Below are positions 11,541 through 23,409 of a stretch of DNA of 64,000 bases, piece by piece. Source of the DNA: Plasmodium malariae (taxonomy: Eukaryota > Apicomplexa > Aconoidasida > Haemosporida > Plasmodiidae); the NCBI RefSeq assembly GCF_900090045.1, contig NC_041786.1, positions 1,234,001 through 1,298,000 on the forward strand. Direction: 5' to 3'. Below the pieces are notes generated by a model. It had not been told where the DNA came from, made no database searches, and worked only from the letters and a program-made list of their open reading frames with translations. Each line of letters begins with the position of its first letter. Position 1 is the first letter of the stretch. The position numbers were made by a program, and so were the translations under genes.

Positions 11541-12428
11541 ATGCATTCACGTATAAGGCCATATAAGGTATTACAGAAAGAAAAAGCTAGTGAAAATAAT
11601 AATAGTAACAATGAAAAAGATACTAATAAAGATATAAAGGAATATAAAGCTCATCAAGATGATAATAAAAAACGTATTAATGAAAAGATTAAGAAGAATA
11701 TACAATTAGGGAATTATGAACATATTAAAAGATTCATTAATAGGGAAAATGAAAGGTCTGAGAGAAGAATGATAAATCAAACAAATTATAATTCAGATAT
11801 CAGCTATTATGATGTACACAGTAAACAACAATCAAAACGTAATGAAGAATATAAAAGTGCGACTATATTAGAAAAGGAAAAAAATACATTGATATCTCTA
11901 ATAAAAAAAGAACAACGTTGTGTAAAAAAGAAAAAAATTATAATTAGGCATTTACCCCCAACTTTAAGCGAAAGCCTTTTTTTTGATTCTTTTCCAAATA
12001 ATATGAAAGATGAGTTAGATTATTATTATTATGTTAATGGAAGTATTGGAAAACATTCTGGTGACGATATCACTTATTCATGTATGTATTTATCTTTTAA
12101 GGATGATTTAAAAACAGAGGAATTTATAAAGACACAACATGGAAAATACTTTTATGACTTAAACGGCGTTAAATATAAAGCAGTTGTGTCATACGCACCA
12201 AATCAAACATTAATATACAAAAACAAATCTGATGATATTAATAATACCCTTGAATCAGATGCTTATTTTTTAAAATGTTGTGAAGAAATGAATAATTCAA
12301 CTCAACCCCTTAAAAAAGATATAGATTATTATGATTTAATTAATGTAGAAAAAGAAAATGGTGCTATTTTATCTCCTGTAGTTGTAGCATTAAGAAATAA
12401 GTTTAGAGATAGGAACAAAATGAAATAA
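11541..12428 (+). CDS. UPF3: UPF3-like regulator of nonsense-mediated mRNA decay
   Basis: This single exon encodes 295 residues. From about residue 131 the Smg4/UPF3 family signature is visible: KKIIIRHLPPTLSESLFFDSF, followed by a Tyr-rich segment, TYSCMYLSFKD, EFIKTQHGKYFYDLNG and YKAVVSYAPNQ. This corresponds to the UPF3 RNP-type domain, which in other eukaryotes binds the UPF2 MIF4G domain rather than RNA. UPF3 links exon-junction or terminating ribosomes to UPF1/UPF2 during nonsense-mediated decay. The first 125 residues are a charged, Asn/Lys-rich extension. A canonical C-terminal exon-junction-binding motif is not obvious. The start is the ATG directly after an A-run at 11524-11540; the next in-frame Met lies well inside the protein. 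Confidence 0.85.
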   Translation: MHSRIRPYKVLQKEKASENNNSNNEKDTNKDIKEYKAHQDDNKKRINEKIKKNIQLGNYEHIKRFINRENERSERRMINQTNYNSDISYYDVHSKQQSKRNEEYKSATILEKEKNTLISLIKKEQRCVKKKKIIIRHLPPTLSESLFFDSFPNNMKDELDYYYYVNGSIGKHSGDDITYSCMYLSFKDDLKTEEFIKTQHGKYFYDLNGVKYKAVVSYAPNQTLIYKNKSDDINNTLESDAYFLKCCEEMNNSTQPLKKDIDYYDLINVEKENGAILSPVVVALRNKFRDRNKMK

Positions 12429-13411
12429 ATATGATACTTGCTTAAAAATTACAAGAAAGATTAAACATAATGTTTAAGAACAGAATGTATATATTTGAAG
12501 AGAGGTATGGGAATGGAAGTAGACATAAACAGAAAAAAAAAAAAAAATAAGTTCAAACGGAAAATATTCTATATGCTACTATACACATATATTTATTGAA
12601 ATGGTGAATATTATAGTGAGAGAAAAAAGAAAAAAGGAAAGTCATTCTTATTTACATATTATTATATAATTACGTATTATGTTTAAAAAAAGTAATTACT
12701 ATTATTTTGATATTTTATTATTATGACTATTGTTATTGCTACTATTATTAAAAGATTAATGTTTAACTAATAAATGAGTTGCTAAATAAAGATGATAAAA
12801 AGAGAATATAAAAAAAAAAAAAAAAATTAAATTTGTAAAATATATAATATATAATTTATAATATAATAAAATATTTTCAAATTAGAATATTATGCAACTA
12901 TTTACTTTTAAAATATTCACTAAAATTGTTCATATATATGAACACTAAAGGGGGATATTAATATTTAGAAAAGAAAAAAAAAAAAAATTAAAGTAAAATA
13001 AAATAAAATATAAATGAATAAATTAATTTAATAGGAGAAGAAATGTGAGAAGAGGAAGGGGGAAGGGAATTATCAGTATTATATTATTAATTTATTGTAG
13101 AAAATACATACACACATTTTAATATTAAAATTTGACGATCTGAGTAACATTGAAATAAAGAAATAAATAAAATTGTAATAATTAGTAGCTTCTATATTAT
13201 TTTGTGCGTATGGGGAAATTTTTGCTTTTACAAAACAAATAGGATCTAATTAGTAACATATGACTGATTAAAAAAAAAAAAAAAAAAAATGTAATCTAGA
13301 ATATATATATATATGTGTACATTTATGTATGCAAAAATGCTGTTTTTCCAGCATATCATATATCAATTTAACATAACAAAATATAGGGTGCAATATAAGC
13401 GCAAAATTTAA
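12429..13411. other. Convergent intergenic region (UPF3 / NMNAT)
   Basis: This is tail-to-tail spacer between two 3' ends. It holds several poly-A runs (near 12535-12548, 12812-12826, 12976-12987, 13270-13289) and a (TA)n run near 13300. No supported exon was found on either strand; it should contain both 3' UTRs and polyadenylation sites. Confidence 0.6.
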
Positions 13412-14035
13412 TTATTTCAAATGATGTTCATATAAGTTATGTTCTTTTATATAATCAATAATTATAGGATTAATATATTTCTGTAAATCTTCTAAATTCT
13501 TTTTTTCTGTTAATATTTTTCTTGCATCACTTGATGAAATATAATTAACGAAAGACATTTTTTCAATTTTAATTAAATGATAATTTGGAATTTTTTTTAA
13601 TATTTCTTCATCCATATTAAAATTACCCCTTTCAACAATTATGAAATTATTTTCTAAAACTAATTTTTCACCATTATCCCAATTGAAAATGTCAGGCAAT
13701 AAATCGGAGCCAATAGCAAAATAAAAGGTGTAATTAGGATGTATTTCTTTTTGTGTCTTTAACAAATCATACGTAGGAGTTGCTGTATCCTTACATTCAA
13801 GGTCTTTTAAAAATATTTTATTTTTAAATTTTTCAGATGAAATGTTATTAACTATTAATGAAAACATATTATGCCTGTGTTGAAACGCTGCTAGGTCTTT
13901 ATCATGTCTACATCTGCATAGAACAACCCATATTTCATCAATCCATTCTAATTTGCTAACTTCGGTAAGAACCATTTCATGGGCATAAGTTATCGGGTCA
14001 TAGGAACCTCCATATATGCATATATTTTTGTTCAT
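13412..14035 (-). CDS. NMNAT: Nicotinate/nicotinamide-nucleotide adenylyltransferase
   Basis: The enzyme transfers AMP from ATP to NaMN or NMN, forming NaAD or NAD+, the central step of NAD synthesis. With the ATG at 14035 the protein has 207 residues, the size of bacterial NadD-type enzymes. The Rossmann nucleotidyltransferase signature is at the N terminus (GGSYDPITYAH, residues 9-19; GxFxPxxxxH class). The C-terminal ISSSDAR matches the ISSTxxR motif. GSDLLPDIFNWDNGEKL matches the family's central GxDxxxxxxxW region. An in-frame ATG at 14122 would add 29 residues with a Leu/Phe-rich segment that looks like a signal peptide. I prefer the internal start because it sits three residues before the fold. 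The NadD-like architecture fits the apicomplexan type. Confidence 0.9.
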   Translation of the reverse strand: MNKNICIYGGSYDPITYAHEMVLTEVSKLEWIDEIWVVLCRCRHDKDLAAFQHRHNMFSLIVNNISSEKFKNKIFLKDLECKDTATPTYDLLKTQKEIHPNYTFYFAIGSDLLPDIFNWDNGEKLVLENNFIIVERGNFNMDEEILKKIPNYHLIKIEKMSFVNYISSSDARKILTEKKNLEDLQKYINPIIIDYIKEHNLYEHHLK

Positions 14036-15568
14036 CTTTGATTTACAAGAGGTTGATAACAAAAATAAAAAAAGGAATAGTAAAAATAAAAAATGAGGGG
14101 GATGCAAAATTTTGTACTTCATTATTTTAAAAGGTAAACTTTTCTAAATATACTATACATCTTGTTAAATGCATTTTGTTATATAGTTATATAATTTGTC
14201 AAATAATTTGTTAAATTATTTGTTACTTTTGTATATATTTGTCCATTTGCAATCCTTTTTTATATATTTGTAATTTTGTATATTTGTCCATTATACATAT
14301 GCCCATTTGCATATATCTATGTTTGTATATATTATCATTTACATATTTATAATCTAAACATATATATGTATATATCTGCTTGCTTTTTTGTATCTTTTTT
14401 TTTTTGTTTTTTTTGCATATATTAAAAAAGTAAACAATAAACTAATATAAAACACTGAATCATAATGGTTGCTTCAATGTTTTTAATATATTTTTTTTTA
14501 TATCATCTTATTCTTTATATTAGAAGATTAATAGTATATACTATTCAGAACCCTCCGCCGTTCCATTTTTTTTTTTTTTTTAATAAGAATGTAAAAACAT
14601 AAAAAGTTTTTTTCTTATACCACAAAATTTTCATTTATTCAATTATGTTTTATAAATAACAGCTACGCAAATGCAAAAAAAGAAGAGTGCATGCTACTTA
14701 GAAGTATATATATATATATATATATAAAAAGCTTTAAAATTTTCAAAAAAATATAAATAATTAGTAAAACACGAAAGTGCACAATACATAAAAAAAAAAA
14801 AAAGAAAAAGCTTAACTAATAAAAGTGTAAGAAATATAGAAACAAAATGACATTGCACAAATGTAAAAAATTATATACAGGTAAGTTATTGTGTTAAAGT
14901 ATGTAATACATTTATTATATCTAATGATATGGGTGGGAATATATTTAAGATTTTTTTTTAGCTTCTTTTTTTAATTTTGTCTAGTAATATATTTATTATT
15001 TTATAATTTCATCCAAATAAAAAAAAAATTATCGGGCGTGGGAAAAAAAAAAAAAAAAAATCATGGAAGCCAAAAGAAAAATAAGTAAAAATAAAAAATG
15101 TACATATTATATATATATATTATATATATTTAGGAAGTACATAATATTATGAAAAATTTTAAAATAAAAAATGAAAAATTAATAAAAATTCTTCAAAAAA
15201 TCAACAATTTAAAATACTAGTTAAAAAGGAACAATCATTATAATTAAAGTTAAAAACTGCCCCAAATCCATACATGTTGGCACTGGAAAATGTATATAAT
15301 ATGCATAATAAAAAACAGCACATAAAAATGAAAGGGTAATATGTATTGTGAAAAATTTACTGAAGTGAGTTAAAAAAAAACAAAAGAATGAACGTTTCGC
15401 AGTGAAAAATATAGTGCGAAGGGGACGAACATGAAAAAATATCGTATTATGTATGTTTATATATATAATATATTTATATATTATATACATATGTGCATAT
15501 ATATATACGCTCGCGCACGCATATTCAATTTTCGTTATAAGTTCTTACGAAAAAAGAGAATTTGTTAC
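14036..15568. other. Intergenic region upstream of NMNAT with one candidate small gene
   Basis: This contains the NMNAT upstream region, tracts of TTTGTATATATTTG-like sequence near 14220-14330, and poly-A/T runs. The only coding candidate is the two-exon plus-strand frame at 14847-15088, listed separately. Sequence at 15089-15568 looks like 3' flank of the BTB gene. Confidence 0.45.
14847..15088 (+). CDS. Candidate two-exon microprotein (45 residues)
   Basis: Exon 14847-14880 begins with ATG and ends in a perfect donor (ACAG|GTAAGT). An acceptor (TTTGTCTAG) at 14984 opens exon 14985-15088 in the matching phase, ending at TAA. The predicted peptide has one hydrophobic stretch (VIYLLFYNFIQI) followed by a Lys-rich tail with SGVGK and NHGSQKK. 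The second exon contains the G+C-rich TATCGGGCGTGGG, unlike surrounding spacer. It also crosses an 18-A run, so the reading frame downstream is fragile. No family was recognised. It could be a small membrane protein or a non-coding transcript with a real splice donor. Confidence 0.3.
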
Positions 15569-18500
15569 TTAAAATATAATGGATGGAATGGAAATAGAAT
15601 CTAATGAATCTTTAAGTATAAAAAAAGGTTTTATATGAATAAATGGTTTTTTTATTACGTCCCCTAAAAAAATGGTTGGTCTTAAAAAGGCAAAAGAAAA
15701 TGAAAAACTGTTTTTCGGTAGTATTACTATATCAATATTCAAAGTTTGATTAATAACTAATATATTGTAATTAACAATATCTTCATTTGTTATTTTATTT
15801 TCATGTGCATATAAATTTAATTTTGTTTTGTTTACGAATGTTGAATTGTCCTTATCTATATTACAAGCATAGAAATCATTTACGAAAAAATCAAAATAAA
15901 TGACCAAATTTTCACTATGTTCCATTAGTACATTTAGTGCTTTAGAATTGGCATTAATATTATTAATGTTCCTGTTATTATTATTATTACTATTACTACT
16001 ACCATTGCTACTATTACTCTTATTATTATTATTATTATTAATGTTAGAGTTATTCCAAACATTTAGCTCCTTCGTTTTTAATACTATTCCAATACAAATA
16101 TTACTACCTTTGGTTTTTGTTATTTGAAAAAACAATTTACATTCGTTTACTAACCGTTCGTCTCCATATGTAAAAGAGTATCTTTCTACTTTTTGTTTTT
16201 TTTTGATTAATTGAAAAGAATAATTTCCATTTTTAAAATCATATACACATTTAAAATCTTTATTTTCATTCCATGCCTTGCACCTTTCTTTTTTTTGTTC
16301 TTTGTTTAACATTTTTTTAAAAACATTATCAAATAATATATTATAAATATTATTTATACATTTGGTAAGTCTTTTAAGAGAAATTTCTTTTTTAGATGTA
16401 CTAATATAAGGTGGTTCAAAAGCTTCTTTATTTATTATTTTATAAAATTCGTTCAGATTTTTTATCTCTTCCGAAAAGGGTATGTTGGGTCTTTCTTCTA
16501 TAATTGTTATTCCGTTTTTTTTTTCCTTATCTTTTTTTTCCCCTTCTTTTTTTTCTTCCCCCTTTTCTTCTTTTCCTTTTTCTTTTTCCTCTTGTACTCC
16601 TTCACTTCCCGTATTTCTTGTTTCCAATTCCTTCGAGCTTTTCTTACCATCATCATTCAGGTCTATATGTTCTATGTTTGAATGTTGATATCGTATGCAA
16701 ATAAAATTAGTTGCATCATATTTATTATGTATAATATCTTCAAAGCAATTTTTTATGTAATTTTGTATGTTATATAACTGTTCATTATTTAATAAGTTGA
16801 ATCGAATGCTCCTAAAAATTAAGCATTGCTCCCTCATATCACAATTATTTTTAATTATGAATTTTATGGACTCGATAAATATTTTCATTTCGTTTATCAT
16901 TATGTTATCAAAACTGAGGAGATGGCTATATATTTCCGCGTCTAACAGGTAGTGGTAGTTTCCTGTAACGGGTTGAGATGGGGAAGGGAAAAAATATAAC
17001 GCAGTACGAGACAATGTAGCACATCATAACAAGGGAATGGTGTGGAAACGAAAAAGAGACAACATATAAAAGGTGTACTTGATATTTACTTCATAGAAAA
17101 TGTTTTAATATGCACAAAAAACAAACAAGCGAAAGAAAGAAGGGACGAACAAACGTAATATCTGCGCGCATGTGGGTATATTTCCTTACTTGCAAATATG
17201 TAAACCCCTGAATCTGAAATGATACGGGCAAAATCTTTAAAAAGAGGAGTCTCCTTAAAAATTGATGATAAGTCCAATACTTTAACTATATTATCAAAAT
17301 ATGCCTTTTCATTAATTGCATTAATAACATCATCTATGATACTAATAATTTTTAAATGAATACATTCAATATAAACAGTTACTAACAATTTAAAATCTAA
17401 ATCATTTAAGTTAAAACTTTTATCATATATATATCTAAAAATTGTTTGAATTGCTTGAGGATAATTTGTCTTTAATTTGATTGTTATATGTATAGGACCT
17501 GTTTTTCTCATTATATTATATTTTTCAATTTTTTTTTCAATGATATGATAAAAATATACAGAAATATATTTTGTTATAAATAAATTCGAAATTACTTTCT
17601 TATATCCGTAAAATTTATTGCAACGTTTTTGTTTTGGTATTAAAAGTATTTCTACTATATTTTTATCAAATGGAGATACTAAAAATTTTTTTAATGATTT
17701 TACTTTTTCGGCTAATAGAGATTCGCTTAATTCCAGAAACATGATATTTTCTTTCGTATACGTTTCTTCAAACTTTGATTTTACTGATGGTTTATACTTT
17801 TTAATTTTCAGATAATACTGCAACTCAAGGTTTTTTAGAAAATGTATTTCATTCATTTTTTCTTTTAATTGAACATACTTTGAATCTGACTTTCTTTTTA
17901 TTAAGCTGTTTTTGTGTAAGCTACCATTTAATACCATCTCTAAAATGTCATTGCAGTTGTAACATCCCTAAGAAGTGTAGTAAAACATAATAGGGTGTTT
18001 TATATGTCTACCGCGCATACACACATATACATATATATATACATATTTACATAGACATACTTTAATACACATCCACGTACATATACCCACTCGAGTGTAC
18101 ACAGGAGCAAACATATTAGCACTGCACCAATGGTACAAATAGTATGCTCATATGTAGCAGTTACGCTAACATCTTAAATTGTATTATTGTGAACATTCGT
18201 CTCTAAATTTACTTACAGGTTTTTTTTTTCCTCTATCCAAAAGAGAATATATTTTTTTATGAGTTAACCTAAATATATTTAGAAATATAATATCATCGTG
18301 AATACTGAAATCTTCTTCTTTTAAGCAATCATTAATCTGACTTTGTATTTCATTTAATACTTTAATTTTATTTCTAGTGTTTAATTTTGAGAAGTCACAT
18401 GGTGCTCCTATTCCCTTACAGGAATCTCTTTCATTTTTATCTTTATTTAATCTATAACTATCATAATTATTATTATTACCTTCTTTTTTAAAATCTGTAC

Positions 18501-18786
18501 AAATTACACTTTTGGAATTTTTATCTTTTAAAATATTCTTTTCATAATATTTTAATACATTGGATTTTCCCACAGGATATTTCTTAACAGTATTATTTTC
18601 TTCACCTTTTAATTTAGATGTCAGCTCACTACCTTTTTTTAAAATGTTCACAGTGGATATTTTTTTATTATGTATTGTAATTAATTCATTTCCATCATCT
18701 TTTTGCTCCCTCGGATTATATGCTGCATAACTTTTTCTCCTCCTTTGATCAGCTGAATCTAGTATATTTTTAGAGCAACAGAACAT
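15569..18786 (-). CDS. BTB/POZ-like domain protein, three exons (about 913 residues)
   Basis: Exons are 18786-18217, 17967-17190 and 16962-15569. Donors are GTAAGT and GTAAGG, acceptors TTCTTAG and GTTACAG, with phases 0 and 1 consistent. The first exon gives a Cys-containing start (MFCCSK) and a charged region. The second encodes a BTB-like fold: NIVEILLIPK, then ISNLFITKYISVYFYHII, then AIQTIFRYIYDKSFNL and VTVYIECIHLKIISIIDDV. These correspond to the BTB core and the Y(L/I)Y helix region. The third exon carries a BACK-like helical start, an acidic/Lys-rich linker, an Asn run and a predicted beta-rich C terminus. BTB proteins often dimerise and serve as CUL3 adaptors; whether this one does is unknown. 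An upstream Met at 18837 lies in CA-repeat DNA and was not chosen. Confidence 0.7.
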
Positions 18787-20627
18787 TTTGAAAAAGGAAA
18801 AACACACACAAATAAAGGTACTCACACAGACATACACAAACGCGCATACGAATACGAATACGCATACTCACGCTCACGCACACGCACACACACACGTGCA
18901 CACACAACTGCTTTGTTATTTATACTACAATATACAAATAATCAGCTGCAGAAAATACGAACAGACGATCTACACCAGTTATATTTACCCAGTTCTATAA
19001 AAAGTAGTTTATTCCTAAATTAGTGAAGGTGTATATATAGTGTTGGTGCGAATCCATAATTTATTTATAAAAGAAAAAAAGTAGAAATAAGGATGCATAA
19101 AGATATACATATATACATGTGCACATATATAGGTGTATATGCATAATTAAACTATCAAAACAAATTAACAACACAAATTAAAGAGTAATATATAGGTTAA
19201 TAACTTTAGACACTTTTACAACAACATAATTGTTCTTGGAAAAAAAAAAAAAAAAAAAAAAAAAGGAACAAAAAAAATTACAAAATAGAATAAACTAAAA
19301 AAAAAAAAACAAAAAAACTTAAAAACAAACAGAAGAAACTCACAGCTTGCACATGCTTAACTTTTAAATTGTAATTCTACAAAAAAATCATTAAAAAGAT
19401 AGTGCAAAATAATTTCTAAAAAATCTGTTAGTAAAACATGGTTACAAAAAATACCATAATACTTGTCTGTATTTCTAAAATATATGCTACAATTAAAAGA
19501 GGGATGAAAACACAAAATATCTAAATTTTAATAGCTTTAAAGTTAATTCATTTTTACATACTACAAAAAAATAAAAAATAAAAGCAGAATGCAAAAGGCA
19601 AAAGGCAAAAAGTAAAAAGTAAAAAGCAAAAGGAATTAAAATGAACAAACAAAAAATCAAAAACACATAAACAATAAATCGAAATTAGAATAATTTAAAA
19701 ATATAAAATGCAAGACAATGAATCTTCAAAAAATACATGAAAAAAGGGTTAAAAAAAAATGGCCATTGAAAGTTATTGGAATAAACATAACTTCCATAAT
19801 TTCTGATTGAAAACCGATTTTGTAATTTTTGTTTTTTTGTTTTTTTGTTTTTTTGTTTTTTTGTTTTTTTGTTTTTGTTTTTTTGTTTTTTTTTTTTTTT
19901 TTTTTATGTTTTTTTTTTTTTTTTTTTTTTGTTTTTTTGATTTTTTTCCCTGTTATCACTTTTCTTTTTATTGTAACGTGTTGGTTATATGTATATATGC
20001 GTATGTATATAAATAAAAAAAAAAATATATTTTTAGCTGCATGCTTCATTTTTTATATTCTCAATTTATTTATTTATATATTTATTCATACATTCATTCA
20101 TTGATCCTTTTTTTTTTTTTTTTTTTTTTAATATTCACAATTGTATTGCGATTTTTCTTTTTGTTCAATTTTGTTTCCGTTTATTAATTTTTGTTATACA
20201 TTATATAAATATATACATATATATTATATAAATTAGTGTATATATATGTTTACATATGTGTATGTGCATTTTATATGTGCAGTGAAGACCTCATTGAAAG
20301 GGTCTGATTAAGCAAAAATAAAAAGAAACATGCATGGGATAAAGGCATATGACAAAATTAACAAAGTTTTTGAGGAATATTGAAATTTTTTATAATTGTA
20401 AAAAGGAAAAGCAGTAAAAAGTATAATTATATTTGCAGTTTTGCACATATGCAAACGTAAGCATTGCTGCAACAGTTGTGGTTCCATTTAATGTTACAGT
20501 TATACTCACATTCACATTCGTATTAACAAAGAATCAGTTACAATCAAGAGCGTAAATAAAAACTATGCAATCAAATGCTTGACAATTTTAGGAACAAAAA
20601 TGAAGTAAAGAATTCTTATGGAATAAA
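18787..20627. other. Divergent intergenic region with CA and poly-T repeats
   Basis: Head-to-head spacer between the BTB gene and the 298-residue protein. It holds an (AC)n-rich tract near 18805-18905, a 24-A run near 19241-19264, repeated GTTTTTTT units at about 19828-19890, and poly-T near 19890-19930 and 20109-20130. ORFs on both strands across 19726-20104 are artefacts of these repeats. No gene was supported. Confidence 0.6.
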
Positions 20628-21524
20628 ATGGGGAGCAATAGTGTAAGTGAACTAATAAATGAATATATGGGATGTGAGGATACACATAAAGAAAGCAAAA
20701 TAAAAATCGCCAATAATTTAGTTAAAAATTTTTGTCTTTTGAAGGAATTAAATTTATTAACAACTATAAAAAATGAAGAAAAAAGCCAAGTTCTTGACAT
20801 TACCAATAATAAAGATAATAATATAATAACTTATGATAGCAATAATATTATTTATGCTAATAAATATATTATGGATTTCTTACAAATTAAAGAACAAAAT
20901 GTAATTAAAATAAATGAAGAAAAACAGAGGAAAAAGAAAAAGAAGAGTTATGAAGAAGAAATATTAAATGAAAAAGATATATTAAGTATTATTAATACAT
21001 TAAATATTAATGAATTAAATCTATCCGTGTATGAAAAAAATATTATGTACTGTGATGAACTAGATAGTTTTAAAGTTTTTAACAGCCAATTATTAGTAAA
21101 GTATATTGATAATATAGCAACAACAGAAAAGGATAAACGTGCTCATTTAAAATATTATGAAATTTTTAATTTGTTAATAAAAAATTATAATAACACTCTG
21201 AGTTTAATAAAAACACAACAAAGAGTTATAAATGATTTAATTTTTTATGCGCATAATATATTAATAAATAATAAAATGCTGAGAGAGAAAAATAAAAATT
21301 TAATTAAAATGAATTCAGCGAATATTGAATTAAAAAATAAGTTATATGATAATAATGCAGTTCAAATAAAATTGCCTTTTACAGGTGGAGAAGAACTGTC
21401 TTCCTTATATCAGATCCAAATTGATTTATATAGAAAACACATCAATCATTTGTATAATGAAAATGATGAGTTAAGAAAAAATATGAGCATGTTCAATGCA
21501 GGGAGTAGGGCCTCAAACTTTTGA
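20628..21524 (+). CDS. Conserved-looking coiled-coil protein, unknown function
   Basis: One exon encodes 298 residues with no signal peptide or membrane segment. The N-terminal 120 residues are helical and charged with a short Lys-rich linker (RKKKKK). Residues from about 180 to the C terminus form long heptad-like helices (LLIKNYNNTLSLIKTQQRVI, then LREKNKNLIKMNSANIELK, then LYRKHINHLYNENDELRKN), typical of a coiled coil. One conserved-looking break, PFTGGEELSSLYQ, lies between the last helices. I recognise no family; a structural or tethering-complex subunit is possible but is inference. It is transcribed divergently from the BTB gene. Confidence 0.8.
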   Translation: MGSNSVSELINEYMGCEDTHKESKIKIANNLVKNFCLLKELNLLTTIKNEEKSQVLDITNNKDNNIITYDSNNIIYANKYIMDFLQIKEQNVIKINEEKQRKKKKKSYEEEILNEKDILSIINTLNINELNLSVYEKNIMYCDELDSFKVFNSQLLVKYIDNIATTEKDKRAHLKYYEIFNLLIKNYNNTLSLIKTQQRVINDLIFYAHNILINNKMLREKNKNLIKMNSANIELKNKLYDNNAVQIKLPFTGGEELSSLYQIQIDLYRKHINHLYNENDELRKNMSMFNAGSRASNF

Positions 21525-22387
21525 CGTAGAGGAGGAGGGAAAAAAAAAAAAAAAAAGAAAAACTGACAAAATAGCAAAATAACTGACAAAATAGCAAAAT
21601 AACTGACAAAATAGCAAAATAACTGACAAAATAGCAAAATAACTGGCAAAATAACAAAATAAATGGTAAAGTAACAGAATAACAAAATAGTAAAGTAACT
21701 GACAAAATGACAGAATAGCTAACAAAATTGTTAAGAGCAAAGGAAGTAATGACTGACTTAGTTAACAGTGCTCATTAACAAGTAGTTTTTTTTCCACTCC
21801 ATTTTTATATAGTGATCATTTTAGTAATATACATTCTCCATGTGTACCTTTTTTTTTATTTTACCTGGATTTAATCTTCTTATATTTATGAAAAAAATAA
21901 TTTTTATAAATGTTAATTAGACGAAAACTATGTTTTAAGTTATAAAATAATGTAACATCATATTATTATTTATATTTACATTTATATTTACATTTTTTGA
22001 ACAATTCTTGTTTTTCTTTTTGTTTCCATAAAACGATGAATAAATATACAGAGCATATAGTTAAGTTAATTCACCATATATTAAAAAATTTTTTTGGCAT
22101 ATATTTTATAACGCAAAAAAGAACAAAAAAAAAAAAAAAAAAAAAAGAAAATAGAGGATAATTTTGTTCATATTATTAAGGGTGCTTATTTTTTGTGTTA
22201 GGAATTGAAATAATTCAAGTTAATGGAATAAGTAGTAAAGACACAAAAATTGGAAAATTTCGTTTTTCACTTTGAAATATACTGCTAAAATTTATATGTG
22301 AAGAACATGTCACGTTCATATGTATATATGTGCAAAATACAGTACAATGTTTAGGATATAGACTTATTCAAAAGTATTTATACATTC

Positions 22388-22435
<48 letters not shown>

Positions 22436-23236
22436 TCATTTATTCATTTATTCATTTATTTATCTATTTATTCATTTATTTATTTATCTATTTATTTATT
22501 TTGTTTTTTCTTTTGAACATTCACATATACATATGTATATAAATGTGTGTACATTTATGTGCATCTGTTCAAGGAAAATAAAAAGGAAGAAACTATTGCA
22601 ACTCAAGGCGTTTGTGAAATGTCTATTATACACAAAGGTGTGTATACATTATTAATATTAAATGCAAGAAAATATATGAATAAAAATTACTATATTTAAT
22701 TAATTAAAAATATAATGAATTAATCATGAGGAAAACAACATACAATAATAAAAATAAACTGAACACACAATATGTGTAATATTGTGCTTTAACCTTTTAA
22801 TATTAGCACTATATACACTTTCGCAAAACTCATTCAAACTTATTCTTATATAGTTATAATAGTGGAAATAGAAGCTTCAACGATATAAACACTTATGTAG
22901 TACATAGAAACATACAAAAAAAATTAAAACAAAAATGGAAGTAAAAGAGGAAATTTTGATCAATAAAGTTTCTTATTCTTCTATATTCTTTTATACATAT
23001 ACATATACATATATATATATATATATATATGTATGTGCATGTGTATAGGTATATGCAAGATAATTTAATATCACATCAAATGCATTTTCACTTTTATATT
23101 TTTTTTTGGAGTAAAAATTATGCCTGCGGCATTACATATATTTAGAAAGAATGAAAAAAATGAAAAACATCAAAAATATAAAAGAAATGAAAAAAATAAT
23201 AAAACATAAATATTTAAATATGTAGGAAAATGAAAG

Positions 23237-23269
<33 letters not shown>

Positions 23270-23409
23270 AAGATAACAAGGTAACACCAACATGCGGGAG
23301 TTGATCCCGTGCCAAATTGCTGAATAATTTATAAATAGGAAAATGTACTTCTATTTTTTGGAAAAGTAAATAATTAAGTGTGTATATATTATGCTACGAA
23401 AAATTAATT
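21525..23409. other. Convergent intergenic region, repeat-rich
   Basis: Spacer between the 298-residue protein and the minus-strand small gene. It holds a 20-bp minisatellite, an A-run at 22126-22145, a (TA)n/ATTT/ATTC tract at 22390-22500, a (TA)n tract near 22998-23030 and a poly-A near 23239-23267. A G+C-rich hairpin lies near 23292-23315. A speculative split gene at 22036-22853 is discussed as a finding. Confidence 0.5.
21561..21725. repeat. 20-bp minisatellite after the 298-residue gene
   Basis: The unit AACTGACAAAATAGCAAAAT occurs four times perfectly from 21561 and a fifth time with changes. Degenerate copies follow to about 21725. It starts about 40 bp after the stop codon, so it would lie in the 3' UTR. 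Confidence 0.9.

Noticed and set aside
23285..23320. tRNA T-arm-like hairpin
   Set aside because: No matching acceptor, D or anticodon arms were found on either strand; kept only as an unexplained hairpin.
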